The notes: generated by a model from the letters alone, not told the origin. Shown: positions 26,136 to 34,181, counted from the first letter of the stretch. The stretch is DNA of 64,000 bases from Clostridium ihumii AP5 (GCF_000612845.1 NZ_CCAT010000044.1:60326-124325), one strand, 5' to 3'. Program-made: numbers and translations.

Positions 26136-27885
26136 TATGATAATTAATGCAGATATGTATTTAGATATAGAAAAAGAATTTAAAATTGAAGCTGGTCCAG
26201 GAGCAGGGAAAACACGTTTTTTAGTAAATCATATAAATAATGTTATGAAAAATTCGGAAAGGTTATATTCTTCAAGGAAGGTTGCTTGTATTACTTATAC
26301 AAATACAGCAGTTGAAACGATACTAGAACGTCTTGGAGAAGGAGCATCATTAAAAACAGAAGTTTCTACAATACACAGTTTTCTTTATAATAACATTGTT
26401 AAACCGTACAGTTCGTTTATTCCTGAGGAATATGAAGTATCTTCAGAAAAACTGAATGGTCATGATGATCCTATGGTTAATGGTTCTATTGCTAGAAAGT
26501 GGATAGAAAATGGGGAGTTTGATGATTTGAAAAATCCTAATACTAAAAATCAGATTTTGAAATTACCACAATGTTTTGCTGCACTGAAAAGTTGGCTTAT
26601 TACTGCTAAATGTACTGAAAGTAAAGGAAATATTGAATGGGTATTTGATAATACAAAAGCAGTAGATTATGAGAATGATAAAGGAACAGGTATTAAAAAG
26701 AGTAATTTGGATATTCTTAAGAGTAAATTTATTGAATATAAAAAGTTTTATTGGAGAAGCGGAATATTAGACCATGAAGATGTATTATTTTTTTCTGCAG
26801 TCTTAATTCAGAAATATCCATTTATATTATCGGTATTACGTGCAAAATATCCATATTTTTTCATAGATGAATTTCAAGATACTAGTCCAATTCAATCATA
26901 CATTATCAATGAGATAAGAAAAGATGAAAGTATAATTGGAATAATAGGTGATAAAGCACAGTCAATATATGGATTTTCAGGAGCTGAAGTAAAGCTTTTC
27001 AATGGTTTTAAAATAAAAAAAGATTGTAAGCATACTATAAAGGAAAATCATAGAAGTGATAAAATGATTGTAGATTTATTAAATAAGATACGTAGTGATT
27101 TAGAACAAGTTCCTCAAAGATCATATGTAGGTTCGGTTATTAAATTGTATATAGGCGATAGAAATAAAGCTTTTAATAGAGCACAGGCATTGTGTGGAGA
27201 AGAAACATTATATTCGCTTTCACGTGATAATATAACATCTAATATAATGAAGGCTAGGTTAGAAGGAACTGCATCTAATAATAAGTTATTTGATAAGCTT
27301 GATAGGATTGATAGTAATAGTCAGCGTAAAGAATATATAATTTCATTTATTAAATCTGTAGAATTAGCTAGAAATCAAAATTTTAAAGAGGCTTTAAAGA
27401 AAATAGAATGGATATATAAAAGTAAGCCAGATACTAAAAAAATAGCTTTAGAAATGTTGAGTTATGCATTGAATTACTATACTTTATACTCTCAGAAATC
27501 ACTTATGGAGTTTTACTTAATACTTAGCAAGCATGAAAACTGTTTTAAATTATCAGGATTTAGAAATGGTGCAATAAAAGATTTATATAATGATACGCCA
27601 TATATGGACATGGCACTTTGTGTAAATATTATAGAAGATAAGAGCAAAAATATAACTATTCATAAGGCAAAGGGAGCAGAATATGAGAATGTGTTTATAA
27701 TTGGTAATAAACAATTATTATCAATGCTTGTTAATCCGGATTTGGAAAGTGAAGAGGAACAGAGAATTTTTTATGTTGCTTTAAGTCGAGCTGAAAAAAG
27801 ATTATTTTTTCAATTAGACGAGTTGTCAGATGAAGATGAAAAAATAATTCATAAAAAATATAGATTTAGTATTGAAAGAATTTGA
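26128..27885 (+). CDS. UvrD/PcrA/Rep-like helicase (Gabija GajB-like)
   Basis: A superfamily 1A helicase of 585 residues. Seen in order: motif I EAGPGAGKTRFLVNH, Ia ACITYTNTAVETI, motif II FFIDEFQDTSPIQSYI, III IIGDKAQSIYGFSGAE, IV TIKENHRSDKMIVDL, V ITIHKAKGAEYENVFIIG and VI EEQRIFYVALSRAEKRLFF. It is shorter than UvrD (about 720), lacking much of the accessory subdomains, as GajB does. The start is either GTG 26128 (8-bp overlap with the nuclease gene) or ATG 26137. With the OLD gene it forms a two-component defence module in which nucleotide pools or DNA ends would be sensed and phage DNA nicked (family knowledge). Confidence 0.87.
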   Translation: MSNMIINADMYLDIEKEFKIEAGPGAGKTRFLVNHINNVMKNSERLYSSRKVACITYTNTAVETILERLGEGASLKTEVSTIHSFLYNNIVKPYSSFIPEEYEVSSEKLNGHDDPMVNGSIARKWIENGEFDDLKNPNTKNQILKLPQCFAALKSWLITAKCTESKGNIEWVFDNTKAVDYENDKGTGIKKSNLDILKSKFIEYKKFYWRSGILDHEDVLFFSAVLIQKYPFILSVLRAKYPYFFIDEFQDTSPIQSYIINEIRKDESIIGIIGDKAQSIYGFSGAEVKLFNGFKIKKDCKHTIKENHRSDKMIVDLLNKIRSDLEQVPQRSYVGSVIKLYIGDRNKAFNRAQALCGEETLYSLSRDNITSNIMKARLEGTASNNKLFDKLDRIDSNSQRKEYIISFIKSVELARNQNFKEALKKIEWIYKSKPDTKKIALEMLSYALNYYTLYSQKSLMEFYLILSKHENCFKLSGFRNGAIKDLYNDTPYMDMALCVNIIEDKSKNITIHKAKGAEYENVFIIGNKQLLSMLVNPDLESEEEQRIFYVALSRAEKRLFFQLDELSDEDEKIIHKKYRFSIERI

Positions 27886-27902
27886 TTGAAGGGGAGATGT
27901 AT

Positions 27903-28274
27903 ATGCTAGGTTTATCAGATGTTACCAAAGGAAAAATTATAGATAAATTAATAAAAGAATTAGGCTATGGTATTTTTGGGAAAATAGATATGATTGATTT
28001 TTTGAAGCGTATTTGGGATTTAGATAATATGTCATCATCAGATTGGAGATTTAAAAATGCGTCTGGTGATATATGGCAACATATGGAGAATAACGATGAT
28101 TGGGATTTATATTATTTACTTAACACATATATTGGGTTAAATCGTTGTGATATAAGTATTTTCCTTAAGTTTTTAGAGCAAATAGTTCATCCTATTGTTA
28201 GAGAAGAAGATGAGCAATTGCAAATAATTAATGAAATAGATAGTTATCTAATAAGAGATGGTTATAAATTATGA
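27903..28274 (+). CDS. AbiJ-NTD3-like domain protein (N-terminal half of a split gene?)
   Basis: A 123-residue product. The signature segments DMIDFLKRIWDLDNM, GDIWQHMENNDDWD, FLKFLEQIVHPIVR and the end RDGYKL correspond, from memory, to the AbiJ N-terminal domain 3 family of abortive-infection-related proteins. I start at ATG 27903, eight bases behind AAGGGGAG; the TTG at 27882 and ATG at 27897 are too close to that site. In remembered family members this domain is followed in the same chain by a nuclease-like domain, which here begins in the +1 frame (next feature). A single extra base near 28272 would explain the split. It lies 17 bp behind the helicase gene. Confidence 0.6.
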   Translation: MLGLSDVTKGKIIDKLIKELGYGIFGKIDMIDFLKRIWDLDNMSSSDWRFKNASGDIWQHMENNDDWDLYYLLNTYIGLNRCDISIFLKFLEQIVHPIVREEDEQLQIINEIDSYLIRDGYKL

Positions 28275-29022
28275 AAAGGTAGATGAGATTTCAGGATGTG
28301 GAGTATACGAAATTAAATGTGTTAATAGAGGAGTTGAAGGAAAAATAAAAAATCTTATTTTTTCCGCAGATGGACCTAAGCCTGAGATAATTATTGAAGA
28401 TGCCTTAACAAACAATATTAGGATTATTAAAAACGAAGAATATTGTTTGGTTTATGATAAAGCTATAACTAGTAAAGGATTGACGTGGAATAAATTGATA
28501 GATTGGTGGGGGGGAAGAGAACAACTTAGTGTTTTATTTGATAATCATGATATTGAAAAAAGTTTATATGAAAGATTAAATAAGTCATTGAATGATATTG
28601 AAAAGAAATTTTTTAGTTGCTACTATAATATTTATCATCCAATTTTAAATGAAAAATTACCAGCATTAATTCCGCAAGTATATTTACATTATGATCCATA
28701 TACTTTAATAGAACTAAAAGGACAAAAAAGAATAGAAAGACAACGTATGGATTTTTTAATTTTATTATCAAATAAAGAGAGAATTGTTATTGAGTTAGAC
28801 GGAAAACAACATTATTCAGAAGGAGATATTTCTTCACCAAGGTTATATTCTGACATGGTGAAGATGGATAGAAAATTAAAGCTTTTAGGATATGATATAT
28901 ATAGATTTGGTGGGTATGAATTTTTTAAGGGTAATATGTCAGAAGAAGACTACAATAATAAAATTAGTATGTTAGTAAAAGATTTTTTTGATAAGTTATT
29001 TACTAAACATAATGTATTATAA
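28258..29022 (+). CDS. PD-(D/E)XK-like nuclease domain protein (C-terminal half of a split gene?)
   Basis: In 254 residues the C-terminal part has RQRMDFLILLSNKERIVIELDGKQHY, that is Asp then Glu-x-Asp-Gly-Lys, the arrangement of a PD-(D/E)XK nuclease core like DUF559/Vsr-type proteins, followed by DMVKMDRKLKLLGYDIYRFGG, also typical. The N-terminal part (NLIFSADGPKPEIIIEDAL, YCLVYDKAITSKGLTWNKLIDWW, LIPQVYLHYDPYTL) continues the AbiJ-NTD3 family sequence. The ATG at 28258 overlaps the previous frame by 17 bp and lacks a ribosome site. Skipping one T after the Leu codon at 28269 would fuse the two as DGYKL-EKVDEISG. It may be a frameshift mutation, sequencing error, programmed shift or a true two-gene form. 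Confidence 0.6.
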   Translation: MVINYEKVDEISGCGVYEIKCVNRGVEGKIKNLIFSADGPKPEIIIEDALTNNIRIIKNEEYCLVYDKAITSKGLTWNKLIDWWGGREQLSVLFDNHDIEKSLYERLNKSLNDIEKKFFSCYYNIYHPILNEKLPALIPQVYLHYDPYTLIELKGQKRIERQRMDFLILLSNKERIVIELDGKQHYSEGDISSPRLYSDMVKMDRKLKLLGYDIYRFGGYEFFKGNMSEEDYNNKISMLVKDFFDKLFTKHNVL

Positions 29023-29051
29023 AATCAAATTTACTGTTGAGGGGAGATAAT

Positions 29052-29783
29052 ATGACTTATTGTGTGGCATGGACGAAAGATAAAACTATTTACATGATTG
29101 CAGATGCTGCAATATCTGCAAAAATTGATAAAGTAGAATCAAAAATTAATACATTTGGTGAAGTGCAGGGGCTATATGGTAATTATAATGTTCAGGAAGG
29201 TATTTTGAAGATTTACAAGATAACCTCAAATTTTGCTATAGCATATGCAGGAAATATTAGTCAATGTAAAGAGATAATAGAAAATATATACAGTCTTGCT
29301 AGTGAATTGAATATAAAGGAATTAATGAATGTCATAGAAAATAGTTATAATGAATATGATGTTGAGATGATTTTTATTTTCTCAGATGCTATAGATAATC
29401 ATATATATAAGTTTGCAAAAGGAAGCTTTAAAGAAGATAATTATATTGAGATTGGAATAGGTAAGGATATACCATATTTATCTCAAGATATTCAATCTAT
29501 TGCTAATAAGTTTTATAGGGATCAAATGGACAAGCAATACTATTTGGCAGGAGTTATTAGTATTATTCAATGTTATATGTTAAGGAATAAAACATTTGGA
29601 CTTGGGGTTGGAGGAGTAATAAGTGGAATTCTTCTTGATAAACAATTGAAATGGTTTAGAGATATTGAATATTGTTTGTTAGAGGATGACATTAGAGAGA
29701 TTAAATCAATGTCTGTTATAAATAGATTTAATAGTGTTTTTTCTTCTTCTGATTTAGATGGAACAACAAGAGGAATTATTTAA
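29052..29783 (+). CDS. Proteasome-like Ntn hydrolase in the defence island
   Basis: The 243-residue product begins Met-Thr-Tyr-Cys-Val-Ala-Trp. After Met removal Thr1 would be the catalytic N-terminal nucleophile, and Asp17 (in YMIADAAIS) falls exactly at the proteasome/HslV position. The Lys33 equivalent is probably Lys52 in GILKIYKITSNFAIAYAGN, after a short insertion. The start resembles the proteasome-related Anbu group (MTYCVAL...). The ATG is set by a GAGGGGAGATAAT ribosome site, which places Thr directly behind Met. It overlaps the next gene by 26 bp. The likely role is a self-assembling protease or related amidase used as effector or sensor; the function is inferred. Confidence 0.6.
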   Translation: MTYCVAWTKDKTIYMIADAAISAKIDKVESKINTFGEVQGLYGNYNVQEGILKIYKITSNFAIAYAGNISQCKEIIENIYSLASELNIKELMNVIENSYNEYDVEMIFIFSDAIDNHIYKFAKGSFKEDNYIEIGIGKDIPYLSQDIQSIANKFYRDQMDKQYYLAGVISIIQCYMLRNKTFGLGVGGVISGILLDKQLKWFRDIEYCLLEDDIREIKSMSVINRFNSVFSSSDLDGTTRGII

Positions 29784-30813
29784 AGATATTGAAATATGGA
29801 ATGATTTATATCAAAGGAGAGGAATTATAAAAGCCCTTAATACCAAAAATGCATTTTACTATGTGTTTTATTCTTTTAAGTATAATGTAATGTATTTTAT
29901 GGAGACTAATGGATATTTACATAACATTCATTTTAGAAGATATGTAAGAAGAGATGAAAAAAAATCAGATTATGCGTATCTTTTCAGACCAGACTTTAAT
30001 AATCATTTTATAAAGTATGATAGTCATGATGCAAGAATGCTTTCAGTAGTAGAAATGGAAGTCAAATCCTTAGGTTATATTCCTCATGAAGAAATGTTAA
30101 AACAATGTAACAATCAAGATGTTATTGATAGATGTAAGTATATGGAATATGATTTCGAATTTAGTGAATCAGAATTTAGAGATTTTAATAAATCACTAGT
30201 TAAGGATATAAAGGAAATAATAGAAGATTATCATAATATTGTTTTAGTAGATTATCAGTATTTTTGTGATGCAGTTGAAGAGAAAATAAATCAATACAAA
30301 GAATTTAGGACATTTACTATAGACAACATAAACTTAAAAGCGATTGTAGATCAATTTATGAAACAGATGGTTGGAGATTCTTTTGAAAAGTATGTATTTT
30401 ATGCAATTAAGCCATTTAATTATAAAAAAAATATCTCAGGTGATGATATTGATAAATACTTTAAAAAATACAATAATTTTAAAATACTAGACACGGAGAA
30501 TTATGAAAATGATTTTCTGGGAGTAGTGTTTCAAATAATGAAAAATTACTATATTAATGAGAAATTTTTTCATATAGATAAATATATTATAATTGCAGAT
30601 AACATAAAAGTTAGGGAGTTGTTAGATATTATAACTCCAAAGTTTAATTTTGGTAGTGAAAATCCGGATATATTACTTGTGAGAAATTTGAATGGCTTAA
30701 CAGAAATGAATGGCCTATTAAGATATATGGTTATAGATTATGTAGTAGCAGCGATTTTAGGTTTAACTATTGAAGAGTTTGGGCAATTAGAAGCACTTTC
30801 ATATGATATTTAG
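29758..30813 (+). CDS. Unknown partner of the Ntn hydrolase
   Basis: This 351-residue protein is not recognised. It is soluble, rich in aromatic and acidic residues, without signal peptide, membrane segment, Walker motif or nuclease signature visible by eye. It starts inside the Ntn-hydrolase gene (26-bp overlap, no separate ribosome site), so translation is coupled and the two products probably act together. It is the last gene before the right-hand flank repeat. The N-terminal region (IEIWNDLYQRRGIIKAL, then FRPDFNNHFIKYDSHDARMLSVVEME) and the C-terminal region (NPDILLVRNLNGLTEMNGLLRYMVIDYVVAA, split here for reading) could be target-recognition or regulatory parts. A substrate, activator or inhibitor of the hydrolase are all possible. 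Confidence 0.55.
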   Translation: MEQQEELFKDIEIWNDLYQRRGIIKALNTKNAFYYVFYSFKYNVMYFMETNGYLHNIHFRRYVRRDEKKSDYAYLFRPDFNNHFIKYDSHDARMLSVVEMEVKSLGYIPHEEMLKQCNNQDVIDRCKYMEYDFEFSESEFRDFNKSLVKDIKEIIEDYHNIVLVDYQYFCDAVEEKINQYKEFRTFTIDNINLKAIVDQFMKQMVGDSFEKYVFYAIKPFNYKKNISGDDIDKYFKKYNNFKILDTENYENDFLGVVFQIMKNYYINEKFFHIDKYIIIADNIKVRELLDIITPKFNFGSENPDILLVRNLNGLTEMNGLLRYMVIDYVVAAILGLTIEEFGQLEALSYDI

Positions 30814-30855
30814 AATAATGTATGCATCGTAAATTAAAGATAATTCTTAAAAATG

Positions 30856-30928
30856 ATCAAACTTTATTTCAAAAATATAATTACAAAAATTATAGAAGAT
30901 AAATATTATAATCAAACTTTATTTTAAA
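30856..30928. repeat. Two 18-bp direct repeats at the right island margin
   Basis: ATCAAACTTTATTTCAAA (30856-30873) and ATCAAACTTTATTTTAAA (30911-30928) differ at one base and lie 55 bp apart, just inside the flank repeat. Tn7-family ends carry several 20-22-bp transposase-binding repeats, so these are candidates for a transposon end; only a weak similar sequence is seen on the left. Confidence 0.35.
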
Positions 30929-30937
30929 CCAACATGC

Positions 30938-31082
30938 CTAAGATAAATTAAAATTTATCTTAGGCAGTTTTTTTATATAGTATTCAACTAATTTGTCCTG
31001 AAAATTTAATAAAAATCATTAAATGAACTGGAAATCTAGTTTTAATATTTACTTTCAAGTACACTAACTATAGGATTCCAAG
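30938..31082 (+). repeat. Right copy of island-flanking direct repeat (duplicated glmS terminator)
   Basis: This tract starts with a stem (CTAAGATAAATT / AATTTATCTTAGGCAG) equivalent to the glmS terminator and continues through the identical ACTGGAAATCTAGTTTTAAT...ACTAACTATA block. It is far from any glmS coding sequence; only the downstream DNA of glmS has been duplicated. It also works as a plausible terminator for the last island gene. Confidence 0.85.
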
Positions 31083-31128
31083 CTGAAAAATGAAATTATT
31101 CAAATATTAAATGAGAATAGCAGTATTC

Positions 31129-31205
31129 CAAGAAACAGGAATTATTTAAAAAGTTATTCATAAAAATCTCAAAGAAATATTAATTTAAATAATTCCTGTT
31201 TCTTG
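31129..31205. repeat. Perfect 22-bp inverted repeat with 33-bp spacer
   Basis: The arms are at 31129-31150 and 31184-31205 (CAAGAAACAGGAATTATTTA... and its exact complement). The arms are far longer than a usual terminator stem, and there is no T-run. This is either the termini of a tiny insertion element or a long RNA hairpin. Confidence 0.6.
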
Positions 31206-32157
31206 ATAATGAATAGAGAGAGGATCAAATGATATTCTGTAAAGATTTCAAAGAAAAATCCATGAAATTCTCTAATAAAACTTTAAATGAATAGATTATT
31301 AGATTTTAATAAAAAACTTGTATTACATATCAAAAATCATGATAAAAATAAAGATAAAAACTTATTAAATATTGAATGTATTTTATTTGAAGCACAAACA
31401 TTTGAGTGAAAATATTAAAATTGAAAATTAGTGTTAAGCCTAATTTTTTACAACTTTATTATGACTGGAGGATTAAGGAAATAGGTGGGATGAATTTATG
31501 GATAAGTTGCTGGAAAGGATTTTGGAGTAATATGAATTTTTATGAGTATACAACTGTATCAAAATTATGAGGTCTTTTAGTATATATTTATATAGATTAA
31601 TGTTATAAAATACAAAATAAGGATGTATTGGTAAATAATTCATAGAATAGATATAAGGTTATAAATAGGAAATGAGGTGGAATAATTTGTGCTTAGCAGA
31701 AAATAAATGGGATATGTTTTGTTAGATTTTATTAAAATTACTGAAAAAGAAATGTTAGAAAATGATTTATATAGGCCAATTACAGATTTGTTAATAAATA
31801 GTTCTTTATTTACAATATTGTACAAATAATCTACATAATAGACTTTTATATGTTGCATATTATAATTATTATATCCATATTTGTTAATAACTTGTAACTA
31901 TTTGAATATAGGAATTGAAAAAAAAGAAACAATAACATATAATAAATGTAACATAATTATAAAAATACAAATTTATTATAAATATTACAGATATTACAAT
32001 TAAATAATGTTAAAAGAAACCATATTTTATAATCTAGTAAACAAACGTATTAAAAAGCTAATTTTATAGTGTTCCAATATAGTATGTTAATTTTATTCTA
32101 TAAAAAGTTTATTATCTGTCTATAAAATTTAGACAAAATTAGATGAGGGGGATAGTT

Positions 32158-34005
32158 ATGTATAAAATATTTGATCCGCATAAATATATAATTGAAATTG
32201 GTAAATCAGTTGACAAAGATTGTTTAGAAAAAGCCTATTTGATAAAAGGTGTTTTAAATAAAGATTATCAAATAGAATTTTGTGAGTGTTTAAAGTTAGA
32301 GTTGGAGTCTACTAAAGATAGTGATTATCAATTAAAATTTGATAAAAAAATGTTATTAGCTAGTTTGAAATATTTTATAGAAAATGACTATGTATATATT
32401 TTAGTACATACACATTTAGTTTGCAATGATGAAAGAGTTTTAGCATTTTCTAATATAGATGATGATTTTCAAGAACAACTTTTTGAGGTGGCTTGTAAGT
32501 TAGGGTATAAACATCCAATGCTATTTATAGTTATTGATTCTAGGTCTTATTTGTGCAGATGTTACAATGAAGGAGAATTAGAAAAAGATGTTAAAATAAC
32601 TTATGATAGTGATTGTATGAAATGTGATGATGGTAATTTGCATATTGTTACTGCTGGAAATAAAGCAGTATTATATTATGCGCCAACTGGAACAGTTGCT
32701 AATATTGATTATGATAAAGCAATAAAATTAAGAGAATTGCAGTTAAAATATTACGAAAAAAATGAACATAAACTATATGGTATTATTTTGAGAGAGTTTC
32801 TATTTAAGTACTTTGGATCAAAATTACAATATAATGTTATTAATTATAATAAATACACAGAAAATAGAATCATTAAAAGACTAGAAATTATAATACAAAA
32901 TGGTTGTAACTTAAAATGTAAATATTGTTATGCGGATGAAGGTACATATGGAAATAGTATTTCTCATATGGTACCAGAGGATGCTATAAACTATTTGAAT
33001 GCACTTATTATAGGACAAGGTATTTATAGTATAGAAGAAATATTATTTTTTGGAGGTGAACCTAGTATATATCCTAAAACAATTAAAATAATATGTGATT
33101 TAGTTTTAAAATTATATGAAACAAAAGTTTTGGATATAATGCCAGAATTTTATATGGTTACCAATTGTACTTATATAACTGAGGAATTAATAAATATAAT
33201 TAAACAATATAATATAACTCTTACAGTAAGTATTGATGGACCTAAACTTATTAATGATATGTTAAGAGTTGATAAAAATAATAAGGGTACATTTGATTTA
33301 GTTTATAAGAATGTAAAAAGATTAAAAGAGAATGGAATTAATGTAGGAATGGCAGAATCAACATATACTTCTATACATCAAAAGAATGGAGTTACTAGAA
33401 ATGATGTGCAAAATTCTATAATGGAAAATTTTAAAATTAATTCTGTTTACATTGCCGATTGTGAAGATTGTAGCTCAAGTGAGTTAATTCCTTCTAGAAA
33501 GGGGTTTGGTGATTATATACATAAGATTATTAATGATGTAAGAGAGTTTCAAGAAGATAAAAGCAAATTAAATTCATCAGAAGTAAGTATCATATACAAT
33601 ATTATAGAAAAAATTATTAATTCTAATAAGGAAATGGAAAATAGTTGTGTAGCTGGATATACTAGTATAACTATGACTCCAGATGGAGCATTATATCCAT
33701 GCCACAGATTCATATATAAAGATAAATTTTGTTTGGCTAAATATAGTAATAATAAATATGAGAATAATTTATATGATTTATGTGTATTTGAATTGTCAAA
33801 ATTAAAAAAGACTGAAAATTGTGAATGTAATCATTGTTGGGTAAGAATGTTTTGTAAACCATGTAGTTGGAATTTAGCAACCAAAAAAAATAATAGAGAT
33901 ACATGTAATGAATTAAAAGAAGTTGTTGATATTATTCTAACTGATATTATTGCTAAAGGATGTTTAAAGGATGTTTATAATAAAATTTTCAATATATATA
34001 GCTAG
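32158..34005 (+). CDS. Radical SAM/SPASM peptide maturase with N-terminal JAB/JAMM-like domain
   Basis: A 615-residue enzyme expected to modify the two small peptides encoded directly downstream. The radical SAM core starts near residue 248 with NGCNLKCKYCY (Cys250, 254, 257 for the 4Fe-4S cluster) and continues with EEILFFGGEPS and LTVSIDGP. The C-terminal SPASM region has Cys497, MTPDGALYPCHR, then a row of cysteines (CECNHCWVRMFCKPCSW) for auxiliary clusters. The first 240 residues are unusual: VYILVHTH (His84, His86), then FSNIDD (Ser98, Asp101) resemble the HxH...SxxD metal site of JAB/JAMM proteases. Such enzymes form thioether or other Cys crosslinks. The ATG is placed behind GAGGGGG. 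Confidence 0.85.
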   Translation: MYKIFDPHKYIIEIGKSVDKDCLEKAYLIKGVLNKDYQIEFCECLKLELESTKDSDYQLKFDKKMLLASLKYFIENDYVYILVHTHLVCNDERVLAFSNIDDDFQEQLFEVACKLGYKHPMLFIVIDSRSYLCRCYNEGELEKDVKITYDSDCMKCDDGNLHIVTAGNKAVLYYAPTGTVANIDYDKAIKLRELQLKYYEKNEHKLYGIILREFLFKYFGSKLQYNVINYNKYTENRIIKRLEIIIQNGCNLKCKYCYADEGTYGNSISHMVPEDAINYLNALIIGQGIYSIEEILFFGGEPSIYPKTIKIICDLVLKLYETKVLDIMPEFYMVTNCTYITEELINIIKQYNITLTVSIDGPKLINDMLRVDKNNKGTFDLVYKNVKRLKENGINVGMAESTYTSIHQKNGVTRNDVQNSIMENFKINSVYIADCEDCSSSELIPSRKGFGDYIHKIINDVREFQEDKSKLNSSEVSIIYNIIEKIINSNKEMENSCVAGYTSITMTPDGALYPCHRFIYKDKFCLAKYSNNKYENNLYDLCVFELSKLKKTENCECNHCWVRMFCKPCSWNLATKKNNRDTCNELKEVVDIILTDIIAKGCLKDVYNKIFNIYS

Positions 34006-34055
34006 TATTTTGAATATTTTATTTATTATATAAAAATATGAAAGGAGGATTTTGA

Positions 34056-34181
34056 ATGTTAGAAGAAATTTTAAATATTGATATATCTGAAATTGATTTA
34101 GATATATTGGAATCAACCCCTAAAGAACTAAAGATGAGAGTAGCCTGTGGTATAAATAAAGGTAGCGGAAGTTGTGGTTAA
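34056..34181 (+). CDS. RiPP precursor peptide 1 (41 aa)
   Basis: A small frame with a strong AAAGGAGG ribosome site. The acidic leader MLEEILNIDISEIDLDILES is followed by TPKELKMRVACG and the Gly-rich end INKGSGSCG, with cysteines at positions 31 and 40. The leader/core design, position right after a radical SAM maturase and near-identical duplicate downstream make it a ribosomally made, modified peptide. The C-terminal core VACGINKGSGSCG has two Cys and many small residues, suited to one or two thioether crosslinks. It has no double-Gly leader cleavage motif. No known precursor family is recognised with certainty. Confidence 0.85.
   Translation: MLEEILNIDISEIDLDILESTPKELKMRVACGINKGSGSCG

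Larger units (their letters stand above)
30814..32157. other. Right island margin and gap before the RiPP locus, no firm gene
   Basis: These 1.34 kb contain no convincing intact gene. They hold two 18-bp repeats (30856-30928), the second copy of the glmS terminator tract (30938-31082), and a 22-bp inverted repeat (31129-31205). A 40-codon frame at about 31708-31830 (including ITEKEMLENDLYRPITDLLIN) might be a remnant of an accessory gene, but the family is unknown. The final 150 bp should hold the promoter of the RiPP operon; GTCTATAAAATTTAGAC near 32118-32134 is a small palindrome there. Confidence 0.4.

Noticed and set aside
31486..31590. Short ATG frames near 31.5 kb with a GGTGGG motif upstream
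   Set aside because: Only 10-26 codons, no duplicate and no similarity to the RiPP precursors.
31640..31858. Minus-strand 72-codon frame between the island and the RiPP locus
   Set aside because: No ribosome site and AT-rich random-looking translation; the opposite strand has an equally weak 40-codon frame.
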